Shown here: positions 22,475 through 34,459 of the stretch, in pieces
How the letters are laid out: each line of letters opens with the position of its first letter
Position numbering within the stretch: the stretch's first letter is position 1
Source of the DNA: Gentiana macrophylla
Taxonomy: Eukaryota; Streptophyta; Magnoliopsida; Gentianales; Gentianaceae
Length of the DNA: 64,000 nt
Direction of reading: 5' to 3'
Assembly (NCBI GenBank): GCA_026214975.1
Contig: CM047805.1
Location: 186,311,333-186,375,332 of the forward strand
Made by a program: the position numbers and the translations under genes
The notes under the pieces: model-generated
What the model was told of the DNA's origin: nothing
The model's database searches: none
The model's input: only the letters and a program-made list of their open reading frames with translations

Positions 22475-25400
22475 ATGAGTACAAGGACCTCAGCTGGAAC
22501 TCCGGAAGCTCAGGGAACCGGAGGAAGCCATGGAAGCACAGTTCCGACGAGCTCTGTTGCTATTCCGATCACTGCCACCGTCACAGCTACCTCTGTTACT
22601 CTTCCGGTCTCTACAACCACCATAGCTACAGGAATGCAGTCCGGAATATCTTCATACTACAGATCAACTCTTGATCTGCCCCTTATCCAGTTTCATGTAT
22701 CCATCACCGATTTTTGGTGGAACGCCACCTCACATCTTCTCCAGTACGATGGTGCCTCAATCTATCCCAACATCCTTTCCTGGTGTATCCACATTCATGC
22801 GGTCACCTTCACCCAGCTTGTTCCCACAAAATGGATCTCCGTTCCAAGGTCACCTGAATCAGACATGCACTGTAAAACTAAATCGGGACAACTACTTGCT
22901 TTGGAAATACACTATACTTCCCATAGTGAAGGGCCACAAACTGGAAGGATTTCTTCTTGGAACCATTCCCAGACCTCCAAACACAGGTATTTTTACGGGT
23001 TTATCTCAATCTTCTGTTGATGAATGGGACACAGTAGATCAACTGTTAATGGGATGGTTACTGGCTTCTATGACTGAACAAGCCTTAGTGGAAGTAATAG
23101 GATGTAATACTTCTCATGAAATTTGGACTACGTTAGAAACTTCGTTTAATAGTCAGTCGGAAGCTAGAATGCTGGAATTTAAGAGTGCCCTGACCAAAAT
23201 CGAAAAGGAGGCGTGTCTATGTCTGATTACTTGGCTCAAATGAAAACTATAGTGATGGTGCAGGCTGCGGCAGGATACCCCATATCCAAATCGATTGATC
23301 CTAGCCACATTGGGAGGATTGGACAAAGACTATGAGGTCATCATTGTTAATATTACCTCTGTGATTGGCTCACTTACTTGGCCGGAGGTACAATCTCACC
23401 GCTAACACACGAGAGATCGCTTGCAAGGTTCAATCCTTCCCTATCCTCACAGTGGAGGAAATGTTGCTCAACCTAATCCTGCCGCTCATTTGGTCGCTTA
23501 TGGAACCCAGTGGTTCAGGAACGGAACTCAAGACAGGCCTAATAACAATCAAGGTAATTCAGAGGCGAGGGGGTAATAGAGGTGGAAGGAATAGAGGTGG
23601 AGGTAGAAATGGAAATGGTGGTAGGACTGGCCCCAAAATGACTTGTCAACTCTGTGGGAAGAACGGACACACAGTCATTGATTGCTGGCACAGATTTGAG
23701 CAGGACTTCCAACCAACTTCAGGTGGAAATGCAGGTGGCTCAAAACAGAACTCAGCATTTGTTGCAAGTCCTAGCACAGTTAGTGACAATGCTTGGTATT
23801 TGGACAAATGGAGCAACAAATCATGTCACCTTCGACTTGAACAACATGAGCATCAATCCTAATTACAATGGTAAAGATACATTAACAGTAGGAAGTGGTG
23901 AAAGGTTGATAATAGCACACACTGGACACTCTTTCCTACACACACCTCATGGATCATTGCACCTACACAATATACTCCATGTTCCACATATCACCAGAAA
24001 CCTACTTAGTATCTCTAAACTTATATCTGATAACTCTATTCTAGTTGAATTTGATGATCTGTCTTGTTTTGTGAAGGACAAGCATACATGGACAACACTT
24101 CTCAGGGGTCAACTGCAGGATGGCCTTTACAAGACCGCTCTTCATCTTGAGAACTCCCCTCACTCCAAATGTCCTTCTGTTTGCTTTTATGTTTCCAAAT
24201 ACTCCATTTCCTGTAATAATGTGAATGCTAGCCCTGATGTTTGGCACAGAAGGCTTGGCCATCCTTCTATTCAAATTCTGTCTTCTATCTTGAAAGATTG
24301 CAATGTTAAGACTAATGGCGTGTTATCTTTTTGTGAGTCATGTCAATTTGGTAAAGTTCACAATCGCTTCATCCTCCATCCGACTCTTATGCCACTGCAC
24401 CTTTTGATCTTATACACACAGATTTGTGGGGTCCTGCACCTATTAAATCCTTAGAAGGGTATAGTTATTATGTGCACTTCATAGATGACTACTCTAGGTT
24501 CACTTGGATCTACCCTTTGAAGTCTAAATCAGAGACCTTTAATGTCTTCACCATGTTTAAGGCCATGATTGAAACTCAGTTTTCTAGAAAAATCAAATGT
24601 GTTCAATCTGATTAGGGGGAGAATATAGGTCTTTTCAACATTTTCTTGATAATGCAGGAATCCAATTTAGGCATCCTTGCCCCCATGATCATGCCCAAAA
24701 TGGTAGGGCAGAAAGGAAGCATAGGCATATTGTTGAAACTGGTCTCACCCTCCTTGCTCAGGCTAGCATGCCCCTAAGATATTGGTGGCATAGCTTCCAG
24801 ACCTCTGTCCATCTTATTAATTCCCTTCCTACATCTCTTCTTGCTCATAAATCTCCCACTGAATGTTTATTGTCTGTCAAACCTGATTATGAGAAACTAA
24901 AAGTGTTTGGTTGTGCTGTTCACCCAAACCTGAGACCCTTTCAGACTACAAAGTTTCAATTTCACACAAAAAGATGTGTGAATTTAGGTCTTAGTTCCTG
25001 TCATAAAGGTTTTAAATGTCTGGATGACACTGGCCGGATTTACATTTCTAACAATGTAATTTTTGATGAAACCCCCTTCCCATTTTCCCAAGGTTTCACT
25101 CAAGGCCCCTCTACTCAAATTCTCACTGATTATACCTCCTTCTCCATTCTTCCTCCTCTTCCATCCACTCAGAATGAGGGGGAGAAAGGCACCGCATCCC
25201 GAGTGGACTCTGGCACGAAGACACCGTTGTTGTCCCCACATCGATCATGTAAGTTCAAGCCCTAGTTATGTTTTTCAATCACCATCTCAAAGTCCTTCTT
25301 TACATGATGATGTGTTCCAGTCCCAAGTTCAAGGCACCTTCAGTCCACACACTCAATCACCACACAATTATACACCTGTTCCTTCACAGAGCCCTACTTC

Positions 25401-26905
25401 CAGCTCTAACACTCAAACTTCCACTGTTCCCTCAAATTCACCATCAGCTTAGTCCACTGAGACTGCTCCTCCGGATCATTCTATGCAAACCAGATCCAAA
25501 AGTGGCATCTTTAAGCCCAAAGTCTATTCTGCTGCTATTAACAATATTCACTCATTTCCCACTGAACCAACCTGTGTATTTGAGGCATTGGAATCAGGAG
25601 ACTGGAAGGATGCTATGATGGATGAATACATGGCTCTTATGCATAACAAGACATGGGAACTGGTAAGGCCTCCATCTGGGAAAAGCATAGTTGGAAACAG
25701 ATGGATCTTCAAATTAAAGTTGAGGCCAGATGGTACCATACTCAAACACAAAGCCAGATTAGTGGCTAAGGGGTATAACCAAAGTTATGGCATAGATTTT
25801 ACTGAGACCTTTAGTCCTGTTGCAAAATCTTCCACCATTGGAGTGATTCTGACATTGGCCGTGTCCATGAATTGGCCAGTGAATCAAATTGACATCAACA
25901 ATGCATTCCTGAATGGACCTCTTCAAGAGCCTGTCTATATGGAACAGCCAGAGGGATTTGTGGACTCTAAAAAATCTAATTATGTTTGCAGATTTAAAAA
26001 GGCCTTGTATGGCCTGAAACAAGCACCAAAGGCTTGGTTTTATGCTTTTAGAGCACAAATGATAGGATGGGGGTTCACTCAGTCCATGATGGATCATTCC
26101 CTTTTTATGTTCAAATGTGAAACACAAATTATGTTTGTTCTGGTCTATGTAGATGATATTCTCATTACAGGAAACACACCCCAACTGATACAGAAGTTCA
26201 TTAAGCAATTGAACTCCAGGTTCTCACTTAAGGACCTAGGACCTGTGTCACATTTCCTAGGGATGCAAGTGGCAAGAGATAGTTCAGGGATGTATCTGAC
26301 TTAGTCATATTATGCATCTCAATCGCTAAAAAAAGCCGAATACGAACACCTCAAACCCTGTCCTACACCAATGGTTGCAGGTAAACAGCTTGTCCCTGAT
26401 CAAGGTGAGCCTCTTGTTAATCCTGGTATATATAGGAGTGCAATAGGGGCACTGCAATACTTAACCCTTACAAGGCCAGACATAGCATATACTGTTAACA
26501 CTCTAAGTCAGTTTATGCAGAAACCATGCACTGAACATTGGCAAGCTCTAAAAAGACTATTGAGGTTCATACAGGGAACTCCGAAGCAAGGCCTGCAGTT
26601 TGTTCCCAGTGATACATTACAGTTGCATGGATTTACTGATGCTAATTGGGCAGCTGATCCAATTGATGAAAAATCTACCTGAGGCTCTTTGTGTTTACTC
26701 AGGAAATCTCTCATTACTTGGAGTTCTAAAAGCAAACAGTTGTGGCTAGATCAAGCCGTGAATCAATATAGAGCCTTGTCAAATTTGGGGACCGAGATTC
26801 AAAGTGGATTATCACTTGTTAGCGAAAATGAAGTTCAAACTTCCAAATTGTGCGCTTTGTGTGGTGTGGTAACACTGGAGCAACTGAAGGATGCAGGTTC
26901 TTAGA
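22475..26905 (+). pseudogene. Ty1-copia gag-pol polyprotein (degenerate)
   Basis: The domains occur in full copia order but the frame is broken many times. Gag (UBN2-like) is near 22800-23400 (SVDEWDTVDQLLMGWL, SHEIWTTLETSFNSQSEARM). A CCHC knuckle CQLCGKNGHTVIDCWHRF is at about 23641-23694. Protease-like DxGATNHV is near 23800, with an altered active site (WTNGATNH for WxxDSGATxH). GAG-pre-integrase WHRRLGHPS is near 24241. The integrase core runs 24420-24900 (DLWGPAP, HFIDDYSRFTW, GGEYRSF after a shift at about 24615, NGRAERKHRHIVE). Reverse transcriptase runs 25560-26300 (RWIFKLKLRPDG, YVDDILITGN at about 26147) and ends at TAG 26302-26304. RNase H runs 26305-26905 (SAIGALQYLTLTRPDIAYTVN, DANWAADP), with a stop at 26680. 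It has no working polyprotein and no 3' LTR. It would have copied itself through an RNA intermediate. Confidence 0.9.
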
Positions 26906-26984
26906 TCTAAACGAGTTCATTTGGATCTTCCATGTGTGCCATCAAAGCTGTGTCATCTGACAATCTTTCAGTACCAGCTTCATA

Positions 26985-27118
26985 ATCCGATTCATCTCCA
27001 GCAAGAAGTGCTCTTCTACTGTTTCTTAGATGGTTATTCAGGATATTTACAGATATTCATTGCAGCAGGAGATAGAGAAAAAACTACTTTCACTTGTCCT
27101 TATGGAACGTTTGCTTAG
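26985..27118 (+). pseudogene. Ty3-gypsy reverse transcriptase scrap
   Basis: The frame CFLDGYSGYLQIFIAAGDREKTTFTCPYGTFA is the gypsy RT block around the first catalytic Asp (usual form FLDGYSGYNQI.IAPEDQEKTTFTCPYGTFAYRRMPFG). It stops exactly where YRRMPFGL should follow. It abuts the copia RNase H remains, so two different LTR retrotransposon families have been joined by insertion or deletion. Confidence 0.85.
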
Positions 27119-27225
27119 ACTAAGATAAAATAAAATAAAAGCATGACTATTAGATTATCACCTAAAAAAAAATAGTATCGATACAAAAATTGCACCTATA
27201 AGAATCCGACAACCGTTACCGACTC

Positions 27226-27243
27226 CCCGGCAACGGCGCCAAA
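27226..27243 (-). other. Primer binding site matching tRNA-Asp
   Basis: The plus strand reads ccccggcaacggcgcca, which is the 3' end of plant tRNA-Asp. On the minus strand this is TGGCGCCGTTGCCGGGG, the primer site used by Tat/Athila-type Ty3-gypsy elements. It sits 3-5 bases inside the inner end of the LTR to its right, as expected for a minus-strand element. Confidence 0.85.
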
Positions 27244-27247
27244 AACT

Positions 27248-28790
27248 TGTTCGGTAAAAACTAGTTTTACAATTTATAAACCGAAACACCCCAAGTATAA
27301 GGTTCGTAGTATAGGATGTTAACGGGTCGTCCTAAGGGAGTGGAATGTTTATCGGATCAAGGAACAATTATTCTATCGATTATGTCACGACTATTAACTA
27401 CGACTAGGGTTTAAACTAATTAAACTATAAAAAACAATGAACAGTAATTAATATGATGAAAAGTACGATGAACAGTAACTTGGAACAGAAAATTTGCAGA
27501 AAAATAACAATTAACATCTAGGGTTCCTAAAACAACTAAACGTAGCAATCAAATTGATACGAACTATTCGATTTATCAAGTAATTAAAAAGAAACGGCAA
27601 GGCAACGGGAATCCACCAATCAACCAACCCAACCCCAACTAGATGGCAAGTTAAAGATACGATTTTTAATAATGATCTATCACGAATTCGATTAAATTCC
27701 TTTAAACAAATTCTAGGGTTTCGTTTTCTTTTTCAAGCAAAACTAAACGGCATGCAAAACAAGATCATTAGATCGTCTCCAAAACTCTACTCAATTAATT
27801 ATAAGCGATCTCTCGAATTACAACTAATTGCATCAATTGAAAGACTAAGGCTTGAACAATATTCTCATACAAATTCAAAGCATAAAAGTAGTTTTATCGA
27901 TCTTTCGATTCAAATAAAACATAAACAATAAAGAACAATATCCAATTGATGAAAAACTGTAACTTTTACTCACTAAACATGTAGCTAAAAATCATCTAGT
28001 TGGTGTTGATGTTGATCGGTTTCATCCGTTGTCCCACCGCGATGCTCTTAGCCAACAATCATGTTGTTGAACATGATTATTGGGATGGAAGAGTTCATCT
28101 TCTTCGTGTACATGTGGTGCGGCTGCTGCTCTGATATTAGGTCTCAGCGGCCGTGTTTTCTGATGATCCTTAGGGTTCAGAATAGGCTGCTATATATAGG
28201 ATTTTGAGTCGGTGCTGTCAAGTCGGCCGAAGGACGCCCGTCTGGTCTTGTGGACGCCCGTCTGCTCGATCTTGACTTTGCTCTGTGACGTCCGTCCCAT
28301 GCCGCGTCCCAAACTCTCTCAGATGTGATTTCCTCTCCGACGCCGGTCGTCCATATATTCGACGCCCGTCCAACTGGAACCTTTCTTCTTTGAATCGGAT
28401 AAACCTTCTGGACGCCCGTATGGTGCTTTAAACGCCCGTCCACTGGACGGATGCAATGGACGCCAGTTCAGCCATGTAAATCTTCATGCCAATCTCAAAC
28501 TTGCATCTTTCTCCTTCCTTTAATCTTCAATCAAACACGGTTCTAGCTCATTTCACAACATGCAAGCATACCTACAAGGCGATAGAAACGAGCAAAGTGT
28601 AAAATCGTACATAAATAAATAAAAACCACATAAATAACTCGATTTTCACACTTTAACAAATTCTAAACCCATTCTTCCAATTTATCCTTTTAGCAAGTGA
28701 TTTTCTACAAAAATCACTAAAACACGGAAGATATTGTTACGGAATAACTCGATATAAACCACAAAATTAGTCGTAAACAACTGCTACAGT
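27248..28790 (-). mobile_element. Ty3-gypsy (Tat/Athila-like) 5' LTR, minus orientation
   Basis: The left edge is TGTTCGG just outside the tRNA-Asp primer site, giving a ..CA end on the minus strand. The right edge is uncertain, near ...ctacagtca at about 28790. The sequence is non-coding, with many short AT-rich blocks and a GC-richer 28200-28470 section holding repeated GGACGCCCGTC-type motifs. The element body should extend leftward but is cut to about 100 bases before the gypsy RT scrap, so this is effectively a solo LTR plus primer site. It may also have cut off the left end of the CACTA element. Confidence 0.65.
28195..28470 (-). repeat. Dispersed GGACGGGCGTCC-type repeats in the gypsy LTR
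   Basis: Around nine variants of gacgcccgtc / gacgggcgtc occur in 270 bases (for example near 28225, 28252, 28282, 28362, 28410 and 28431). Several are imperfect palindromes. The minus-strand ORF at 28177-28443 is Arg/Gly-rich because of these repeats and is not a gene. Confidence 0.7.
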
Positions 28791-28848
28791 CAATGTGAAT
28801 CATTAACAAGCAAAAGGCCCCCTATTTACAAACAAGGGGCTGTCCTAA

Positions 28849-28935
28849 TTATCCACCACCGCCAACATATACTGTGCCACAAATCAGCCAAATAATAAAG
28901 GCAGTAAAGCCGCCAATAGAAACAATGTCTGACAT
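28849..28935 (-). CDS. Possible 28-residue hydrophobic peptide
   Basis: A minus-strand ATG (28933-28935) to TAA (28849-28851) frame encodes a peptide with a short polar start (MSDIVS), one hydrophobic stretch (GGFTAFIIWLICGTVYV) long enough for a membrane span, and four glycines at the C terminus. I do not recognise it. It lies between the gypsy LTR and the CACTA transposase. It could be a micropeptide, the tail of a lost exon, or chance. Confidence 0.2.
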   Translation of the reverse strand: MSDIVSIGGFTAFIIWLICGTVYVGGGG

Positions 28936-29164
28936 GGTCAAAACAAGAACATTTTGCTCCAGTTTTTACAGTTTTACAACTAATAGAGCACATGAAGTCA
29001 AGGATACGATACAACAGAGAAAACATTTTCCAATCTCTGGCACATAGGAATTGAACTTGTAATTAAGAATAACGTCAATACAGCCATATGTGAATGAAAC
29101 TCAACACAGATCTAGTCATATCTCAAAATCGCAAGTAAAATGTAAAATGTCCCTGAGACATTAC

Positions 29165-31626
29165 CTTATATTTTGGTTCTTCAACATTATCCTCATTCCT
29201 TTTCGCCGATTGAACTTTGTTTCCACACCATGTAAGTACTTTGATATAAATGTTAAACTTTCACTGGCAATGTAGCCCTCTGCAATAGAACCTTCAGGGC
29301 GAGCCTTATTGCGCACGCATCCGTTTAGAGATCCAATATACCTGTTCATTTTAAAAGCAAAACTTAGTAATAAAACAAAAACTTAGTAATGAAATATATT
29401 TAAATTTACCTCTCAAATGGATACATCCATCTTGAATGAACCGGCCACCCAGTCTTGCTTCATGAGGTAAATGGATGGCTAAATGAATCATTACATCAAA
29501 GAAAGCTGGAGGAAATATCTTTTCCAACTTACACAAGATGAGTGGTATATTCTCCTCCAATCTATCTATACCAGTGATCTTAAGGGTCTTAGAGCATAAG
29601 TCCCTAAAAAATGACTCAATTCTACCAAAGCTTCATTCACCTCATTAGACAAGAAACCCCGAACACCTATTCCTACAAGTCGTTGTAGAAACACATGGTA
29701 GTCATGAGACTTTAATCCATAGATTTTACCATCTTTGACACATCGTGAAATATTAGAAGCATACCCATCTGGAAATTTCACACTTCTCAAAAAATAACAA
29801 AAGGATTTTCTATCTGCAGGGGACAAAGTGTAACAAGCATTTGGCTTTCTACCATCATCTTGCATATGCAATTCACTTCTTATTCCCATGTCACGTAAGT
29901 CTTCCCGAGCTTTTACGGTATCTTTTGACTTACCTTCAATGCTAAATAATGTTCCTGCCAAACTCTCAGAAACAGTTTTCTCCACATGCATGACATCAAT
30001 GTTATAGGGGAGCTTGCGAAACGGCCAGTAAGGCAATTCATTAAAAATGCTTATCTTCCTCCAGTTTCCTAGAATAGAGTCAAGTTTCCTCTTCTTCTTT
30101 TTTGGATGCTTTCCAGGTTTCTCAAATAGATGTTCACGACTTTGTAATCATTGAAGAATTTCAGTCCCAGACCATTCCTTAGGCTTCACACGTTTCTCTA
30201 CCTTTCCATCAAATGCACTTCTCTTTCTTCTCCAAGGATGATTAAGAGGCAAAAATCGCCGATGCCCAATGAAACCAATTTTATCTCTTAGTCTTATAGA
30301 ACTGGTTTCATCAAAACAACGAGGGCATGCTTTATAGCCTGACGTGCTCCATCCAGATAAGTTTCCATATGCTGGAAAATCATTTATTGTCCATAAGATG
30401 GCAGCACGCATTTGAAATACTTCACCACTATGTGCATCAAAAGTTTTAATACCATTGACCCATAATTCTTTCAACTCATCTATCAATGGCCTTAAATATA
30501 CATCTATATCCTTACCCGGGGAGTGTGGTCCTGAAATAAGTAATGTCAACATGAAATACTCCTGTTTCATAAACTCAAATGCAGACATATTGTAAGCTAC
30601 AAGAATGACATGCCATATGCTATATGCTTTGCTCATGTCCCCAAATGGATTAAAACCATCAGTTGCCAACCCAAGCCTGACATTACGTGGATCTTGAGCA
30701 AAATCAGGATATCTAGCATCAAAGTCCTTCCAAGCAGGGGAATCAGCAGGATGCCTCATAACTCCATCTTCATTGATGCGTTTTTCCGCATGCCACCTCA
30801 TGTTTGAAGCACTTTTTGAGGACATAAATAGTCGTTGCAGTCGAGGCTGCAAAGGAAAGTACCAAAGAACTTTTTGAGGTACTTTCTTTCCTTTCTTATC
30901 AGTAGATTTCCATCGTGATTCTCCACACACAGGACAATCATCCTTATCTTGATTTTCTTTCCAAAAAAGTGCACAATCATGCTTACAAGCGTCAATCTTT
31001 TCATATTTCATACCTATCCCTGAAAGCATACTCTTTGCCCCATACAAAGTTGAAGGAACATTATTTCCTTCAGGAAGTAAATCCTTCAAGAACTCAAGTA
31101 ACATAATAAAGGATTTGTTGCTCCAATGGCACATCACTTTGATATGAAGCAAGGTAACAACATAAAGAAGCACCGACTTCTGACAACCAGGATATGCTTC
31201 TTTGTTGGCATTGTTCATGAATGTTTCAAAGTCATCTGAATCATGATCAATAGAAGATCTTGAGTTTCTTGCCTCTCGGACTTCTTCAAGCAACTCCAGC
31301 AACTCATCAACAGGACTATTGTCATCATTCTCGTTATGTGCTTCATTATACCCCGTTTCACAAGGATTGGTAGATTCCCTAGGTGGTTGGATCATTTCCC
31401 CATGGAAAACCCAACTCGTATAATAACTTGAGAAACCATTCAAATGTAAATCTCGTTTGACATCACCCACAGTTTTCCTATTGTTATTTTTGCATCGCCG
31501 ACAAGGACAAAATAGCTTACGATCATTTCCCAAAGCATTAGCTTTCGAAAATTCAAGAAATGCTTCGACGCCTTTTTGATAACTCTCAGATAATGTATCC
31601 TTTTCAAGTATCCAAGTTTTGTCCAT
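29165..31626 (-). pseudogene. CACTA (En/Spm) TNP2-type transposase, broken and 3'-truncated
   Basis: Begins with ATG at 31626 (MDKTWILEKDTLSESYQKG). The N-terminal transposase-associated domain shows FLEFSKANALGNDRKLFCPCRRCKN and GFSSYYTSWVFHGE. The tnp2 transposase domain follows (KSMLSGIGMKYEKIDACKHDC, CPVCGESRWK, LRLGLATDGFNPFGDMSKAYSIWHV, LISGPHSPGKDIDVYLRPLIDELKELW, ACPRCFDETSSIRLRDKIGFIGHRRFLP). After an in-frame TGA at 30148-30150 the frame resumes with WRKISIFNELPYWPFRKLPYNIDVMHVEK. A DUF4218 region (PPAFFDVMIHLAIHLPHEARLGG) is reached only after one-base losses at 29606-29611 (A run) and 29443-29444. A GT-AG intron (29342-29409) leads to exon 29165-29341 (YIGSLNGCVRNKARPEGS). The donor at 29164 has no partner, so the C terminus (DUF4216) is missing. 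Such transposases cut and paste CACTA elements. Confidence 0.85.
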
Positions 31627-31639
31627 TTGTATACCTGAA

Positions 31640-33480
31640 ATGACACATTGGAAAAAATTATACAAATAGGAAACATGAAAACTAAGAAACATCATTAGTA
31701 TGCTACATGAAAAAGAAATAATTTTAAGAATTGAGATTACAAGAAGCTCTTCTTCTTTTGGATGGCATATCAAGCATACAAATGTTAAATCAAAGATCTT
31801 AACATATAATCTCTGCTTCTTTTCATTCTGTAAGAGTGTTTCAGGATCATTTTGAGGAAATGGAAAGAACCCTCTTTTTCTGAATGCAAGCTAGCCAAGG
31901 ATGCATATAAGCTCAAGTTCTAAAACATCAGTTTACCGGTCACATACTGGTTTCAGAATAATACTTGTATGTACATTAACTATTTAGACATAAATTTCTA
32001 CATTAATCATGTATTGGAAAAGCAGGGCAATTAGTTAACTGTGTTTGAGTTGTCCAAAAAAAGATAACTGTGTTTGAGACCGTCTTAAGCCCTATGAAGC
32101 ACTGATACACACACATGAAATTGCTCTCAGTAAATACACCGAAAAGCAACCCGAAGAAATTTATGCATCAAAAGAAATTATGTACCACACATATGAATCA
32201 CAAACATACCAAAAAGGACTTATGCAGCTGCATCTTACTTTCTGAGTTCTAATAAAGCAAACATACACAATTATTCTTTTCAATATATATTAGTGTTCAA
32301 CAAAAAAGACCATATGATGATATAATGAAACCAAATAAACAAAATTCATATCAAATGACTACATTCACTACTGTAGGCTAGAAATCTACAAAGAAAGTTT
32401 TCCAATAAGGTGCCCTTCATAAAATAACTAGCTCATAAAGCCACTTAAACCCTTTTGTTCATATCACCGGCAGGGCAGAGGCAGACAAGTACCCTAAATG
32501 TTCATATCACATTTTAAAACTCCCCTCTATTGAAATGTGTTGAGCGAAGAACCTATGACTATGAAACTACACTAAAATCAAACAATTGACCTTAACTCTT
32601 AACCACACAGAAGTCACTCAACTACATATCTCTACCACACAAGCCATCCACTCCGGTTCATATAACACTCATCCTTGATTCGTAGAGTAGAAATAACGTA
32701 TCATAATTAGGAATTGTTTAACCACCAAAAAATCTTTCTGCAAAGAAAGAACCAAAATAATTCCCAAAGAAAAAAAAAGAGGGACATATATATACCTCGT
32801 GTATAAACCGATAACACACATCAAATTTAATACTCGTAAAGTAACAGAAAGCGAATACCTGAAGATGAGATAGAACCTAATCTGTCGAAGCTTTGTTGAG
32901 TGGAATCGAAATCGAAGATGATCCAAAAATCAATAGAGCGGAAATTAGGAACAAAAAAAAAAATTGACCTTCTGCTTCAGCAAACGAATCACAACCCAAA
33001 CTCGAATTTGATTAGGGGCTGAAATTCTTGGTCCGCTGCTTCAGAATTCGATTAGAGGCCGAAATTTAGAGTTCGATGAAGAAGACAAAGAATATTAAGA
33101 TTATGGATGAATGGAGTTTTGTCCGATCGCGATCATTGCTACAAAATTTAGGTCTAAAAAGTTTGAACGTCAGTGTAAAAAAATCAAATCGATTCGAATA
33201 TTATTAAGATCATCGAGTCGAATATTACAATTATCGAGTCGAGTATTAAGATTATCGAGTCGATCAATAAATATTACGAACAAGAATTAGCTATTAAATT
33301 TTACGAACAAGAATTAGCGCATTAACTAAAAATAACAATCAAGTGTATTTGATCTCGAATTTCATCGAACCGAACTCAAACCGATCATGAACCCTTTTAC
33401 TTTATTTATACCCCTAATTGTGACAAAATACTTGTTACGTAAACAATTATGGATTTCATAAAAAAATATGTTGTCACTAA
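31640..33480 (-). other. Non-coding 5' section of the CACTA element
   Basis: Between the transposase start and the subterminal repeats the sequence is AT-rich with no ORF of note. Near 33179-33255 there is a short 'atcgagtcgaatattacaattatcg' tandem motif. Probably 5' UTR, an intron and promoter of the transposase. Confidence 0.45.
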
Positions 33481-33768
33481 AGCCCTATAACAAAGTTTGT
33501 CAAACATCACCCAAGTGAAATCCTATCTTTTGTAACAACCCATCAAGTTTTTCATAACAACATCTTGTTTTTGTCACTAATTAGTACACATTTTTGTGAC
33601 AAAATAAAACATTGTCACCAGAAGCATCCCTTTTGTGATAAAACTCCCCTTTGTCACCAAAAAAACTTTTTTTGTAGTGTAATTTACAGAGTGCATTGTC
33701 TTAAATTCCACTCTTTCAGAAGATGTACATGGCATTTGCATGTTTGACATTTTTTTTAAAAATGTTAT

Positions 33769-33935
33769 TGTTGAAATAGATAAATAAAAACACGATGAAA
33801 ATCTTGAGTCATATAAAGTGCATTGTCACAAAAAACTATTTCGGAAGATTGAAATATTTTTCTAGTATAAAGCAAAGTCTTCCTCGTTAACCTGGAGGTG
33901 AGCAGGAAAATTGAAATCCAGCATTACCAAAAAAA
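33769..33935 (-). mobile_element. Diverged LTR remnant of the 41-kb copia family
   Basis: Starts tgttgaaatagataaa and follows the first ~165 bases of the LTR at 41094: 'aaactatttc..gattgaaatat', 'aaagtcttcc' and 'gaaatccagcatta' blocks occur in the same order. It is then lost. An older, truncated member of the family. Confidence 0.65.
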
Positions 33936-34115
33936 ATACTATATGTGGCCTTCTCTTTGTATGAGAAAGATAATGAAAGGTCATATGACTTTATCTGTTT
34001 TTTTTTTTCAGCCAAAAACAAACCTTCCAATTTATATCCCCAAGAAAAATATTAAAAGAGTTCAAACTCTTTGATCCAATCTTCTTAAATATTGGAAAAT
34101 AACAACGTCATTAAC

Positions 34116-34400
34116 GTCAGTACAAGAAAAATGATATTCTGTGATTTAAATAAAATATGACGCTTCAAAAGTCGTCACAGTAGAATAAATTTTGTGATGA
34201 ATATTTTAAATCCTCACAAAAAGTATTTTTGTATTTTTAAACATAGGCGTCACAAATAGCTTTCTTTCCCGTCACAAGGAAAACATGAATTTTTTTGCCA
34301 ATCATTTTTTATTCATATAAGTGAGGAATAGATCAATCCGTAACAAATTGTTCAAATTATAAAACATATGTGAGGAAATATTTTCATTACGGTTAATAAT
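34116..34400 (+). mobile_element. Possible second CACTA-like end
   Basis: The sequence cagtacaagaaaaatg differs by one base from the common plant CACTA end CACTACAAGAAAAATG. It is followed by a series of GTCACAAA / gtgatga motifs that look subterminal (34139-34280). No matching opposite end was located, so this is tentative. Confidence 0.35.
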
Positions 34401-34417
34401 TACGTACTTTCCCTTTC

Positions 34418-34423
<6 letters not shown>

Positions 34424-34459
<36 letters not shown>
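34424..34459 (+). repeat. Poly-T tract
   Basis: About 36 T. No associated retroposon or flanking duplication recognised. Confidence 0.8.

Larger units (their letters stand above)
28800..33679 (-). mobile_element. CACTA DNA transposon, left end missing
   Basis: The right terminus reads ...ttttttgtagtg at 33679; its complement, CACTACAAAAAA, is the CACTA terminal inverted repeat. Just inside (33480-33665) are several copies of TTTGTGACAAAA / gtcacaaa-type subterminal repeats. Next to the end lies taa (33680-33682), a possible 3-bp target duplication. No partner CACTA end is found to the left, where a gypsy LTR abuts. The left limit of 28800 is only the edge of that LTR. Confidence 0.7.

Noticed and set aside
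22475..23020. 181-residue Ser/Thr-rich ORF taken as a separate gene
   Set aside because: It is the start of the copia gag region directly after the primer binding site, continued in another frame.
28826..29026. 66-residue minus-strand ORF
   Set aside because: Different frame from the short hydrophobic peptide noted above, with no domain and Cys/Trp-rich random composition.
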